Assembly: GCA_040775095.1 (NCBI GenBank)
Contig: JAXGTD010000105.1
Span: 1 to 15,456, forward strand
Length of the DNA: 15,456 bases
Direction of reading: 5' to 3'
Source of the DNA: JAXGTD01 sp040775095
GTDB lineage: Bacteria; Pseudomonadota; Gammaproteobacteria; Chromatiales; Chromatiaceae
Below are positions 15,255-15,456 of this stretch, one piece after another; the stretch's first letter is position 1, and each line of letters begins with the position of its first letter. A program made the translations under genes and the position numbers. A model generated the notes under the pieces. The model was not told the DNA's origin. It was given only the letters and a program-made list of their open reading frames with translations, and made no database searches.

Positions 15255-15456
15255 TCAGCTCGCCCCCGGCCGATCGCTGTACAGCAGGGCATAAGGCCGC
15301 TCGAGCTCGTCGGCCAGCGCGGCGATGCCGAAGGAGTGCGAGTGACGCAGCTGCTCCTTGCCGAGTGCGAAGACGATCAGCGTCGGCACCGTGAACACGC
15401 CGTGGGCGGCGGCCAGCCCCGGGGAGCGGGCCGCGTCGACCTCGGCGAACGCGATC
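15255..15456 (-). CDS. Thioredoxin-fold protein, C-terminal part (cut by window edge)
   Basis: The last 66 residues of a minus-strand gene whose start lies beyond the right edge. The fragment begins IAFAEVDAARSPGLAAAHGV and contains VFTVPTLIVFALGKE. The VPT motif is the cis-proline loop typical of thioredoxin folds, following the usual FAEVD strand and the helix leading into it. The fragment ends DRPGAS and TGA at 15257-15255. The CXXC active site, if any, would lie outside the window, so whether it is a redox-active thioredoxin or an inactive thioredoxin-like protein cannot be said. Confidence 0.75.
   Translation of the reverse strand, partial: IAFAEVDAARSPGLAAAHGVFTVPTLIVFALGKEQLRHSHSFGIAALADELERPYALLYSDRPGAS

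Noticed and set aside
1..15456. CRISPR array, insertion sequence or integrase attachment site
   Set aside because: No regularly spaced direct repeats, transposase or integrase coding sequence, or tRNA-end duplication was seen.

Overview
This is a GC-rich, gene-dense window from a gammaproteobacterium, most likely a purple sulfur bacterium of the Chromatiales or a close relative. Two things point there. The class III polyhydroxyalkanoate (PHA) synthase genes (phaE, phaC) closely resemble the Allochromatium vinosum type. The window also carries a RuBisCO-like protein of the type found in phototrophic sulfur bacteria (IV-Photo). Both are identified from remembered family sequences, not from a database search.

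Layout. 1-163 is a leader rich in perfect palindromes, followed by an MBL-fold metallohydrolase (164-1138, +) and a rho-independent terminator (1298-1340). Next is a two-gene + strand unit. Its first gene encodes an unusual membrane protein joining a possible haem-b membrane module, five c-type haem sites and a TPR tail (1448-4264). Its second encodes an FG-GAP/VCBS-repeat protein with an ASPIC/UnbV C-terminus (4309-6177). The PHA locus follows: phaR and phaA on the minus strand (6202-8038) diverge from phaE and phaC on the plus strand (8230-10520). Two face-to-face promoters share one dyad, a candidate PhaR operator, at 8155-8172. No acetoacetyl-CoA reductase gene (phaB) or separate phasin gene lies in the window. 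On the minus strand a YjbQ-family gene and the RuBisCO-like protein gene follow, separated by one codon and in the same frame (12378-10654). Divergent from them is an exported metallophosphoesterase (12567-14072, +). A YhcC/TIGR01212-type radical SAM gene (14203-15144, +) comes next, broken by a single in-frame TAG. The window ends inside a thioredoxin-fold gene on the minus strand.

How the genes fit together. The pha genes supply thiolase, synthase and repressor for carbon and reductant storage, which in purple sulfur bacteria is tied to sulfur metabolism. IV-Photo RuBisCO-like proteins are linked to sulfur metabolism in Chlorobaculum. The multihaem protein and its VCBS partner look like an uncharacterised electron-transfer system facing the periplasm.

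Non-coding points of interest: a 52-nt element present twice (44-95 and 10568-10619, 41 of 52 positions identical); mutually exclusive hairpins between phaE and phaC; and the placement of the three TAG codons in the window. No tRNA, rRNA, CRISPR array or insertion sequence was seen.
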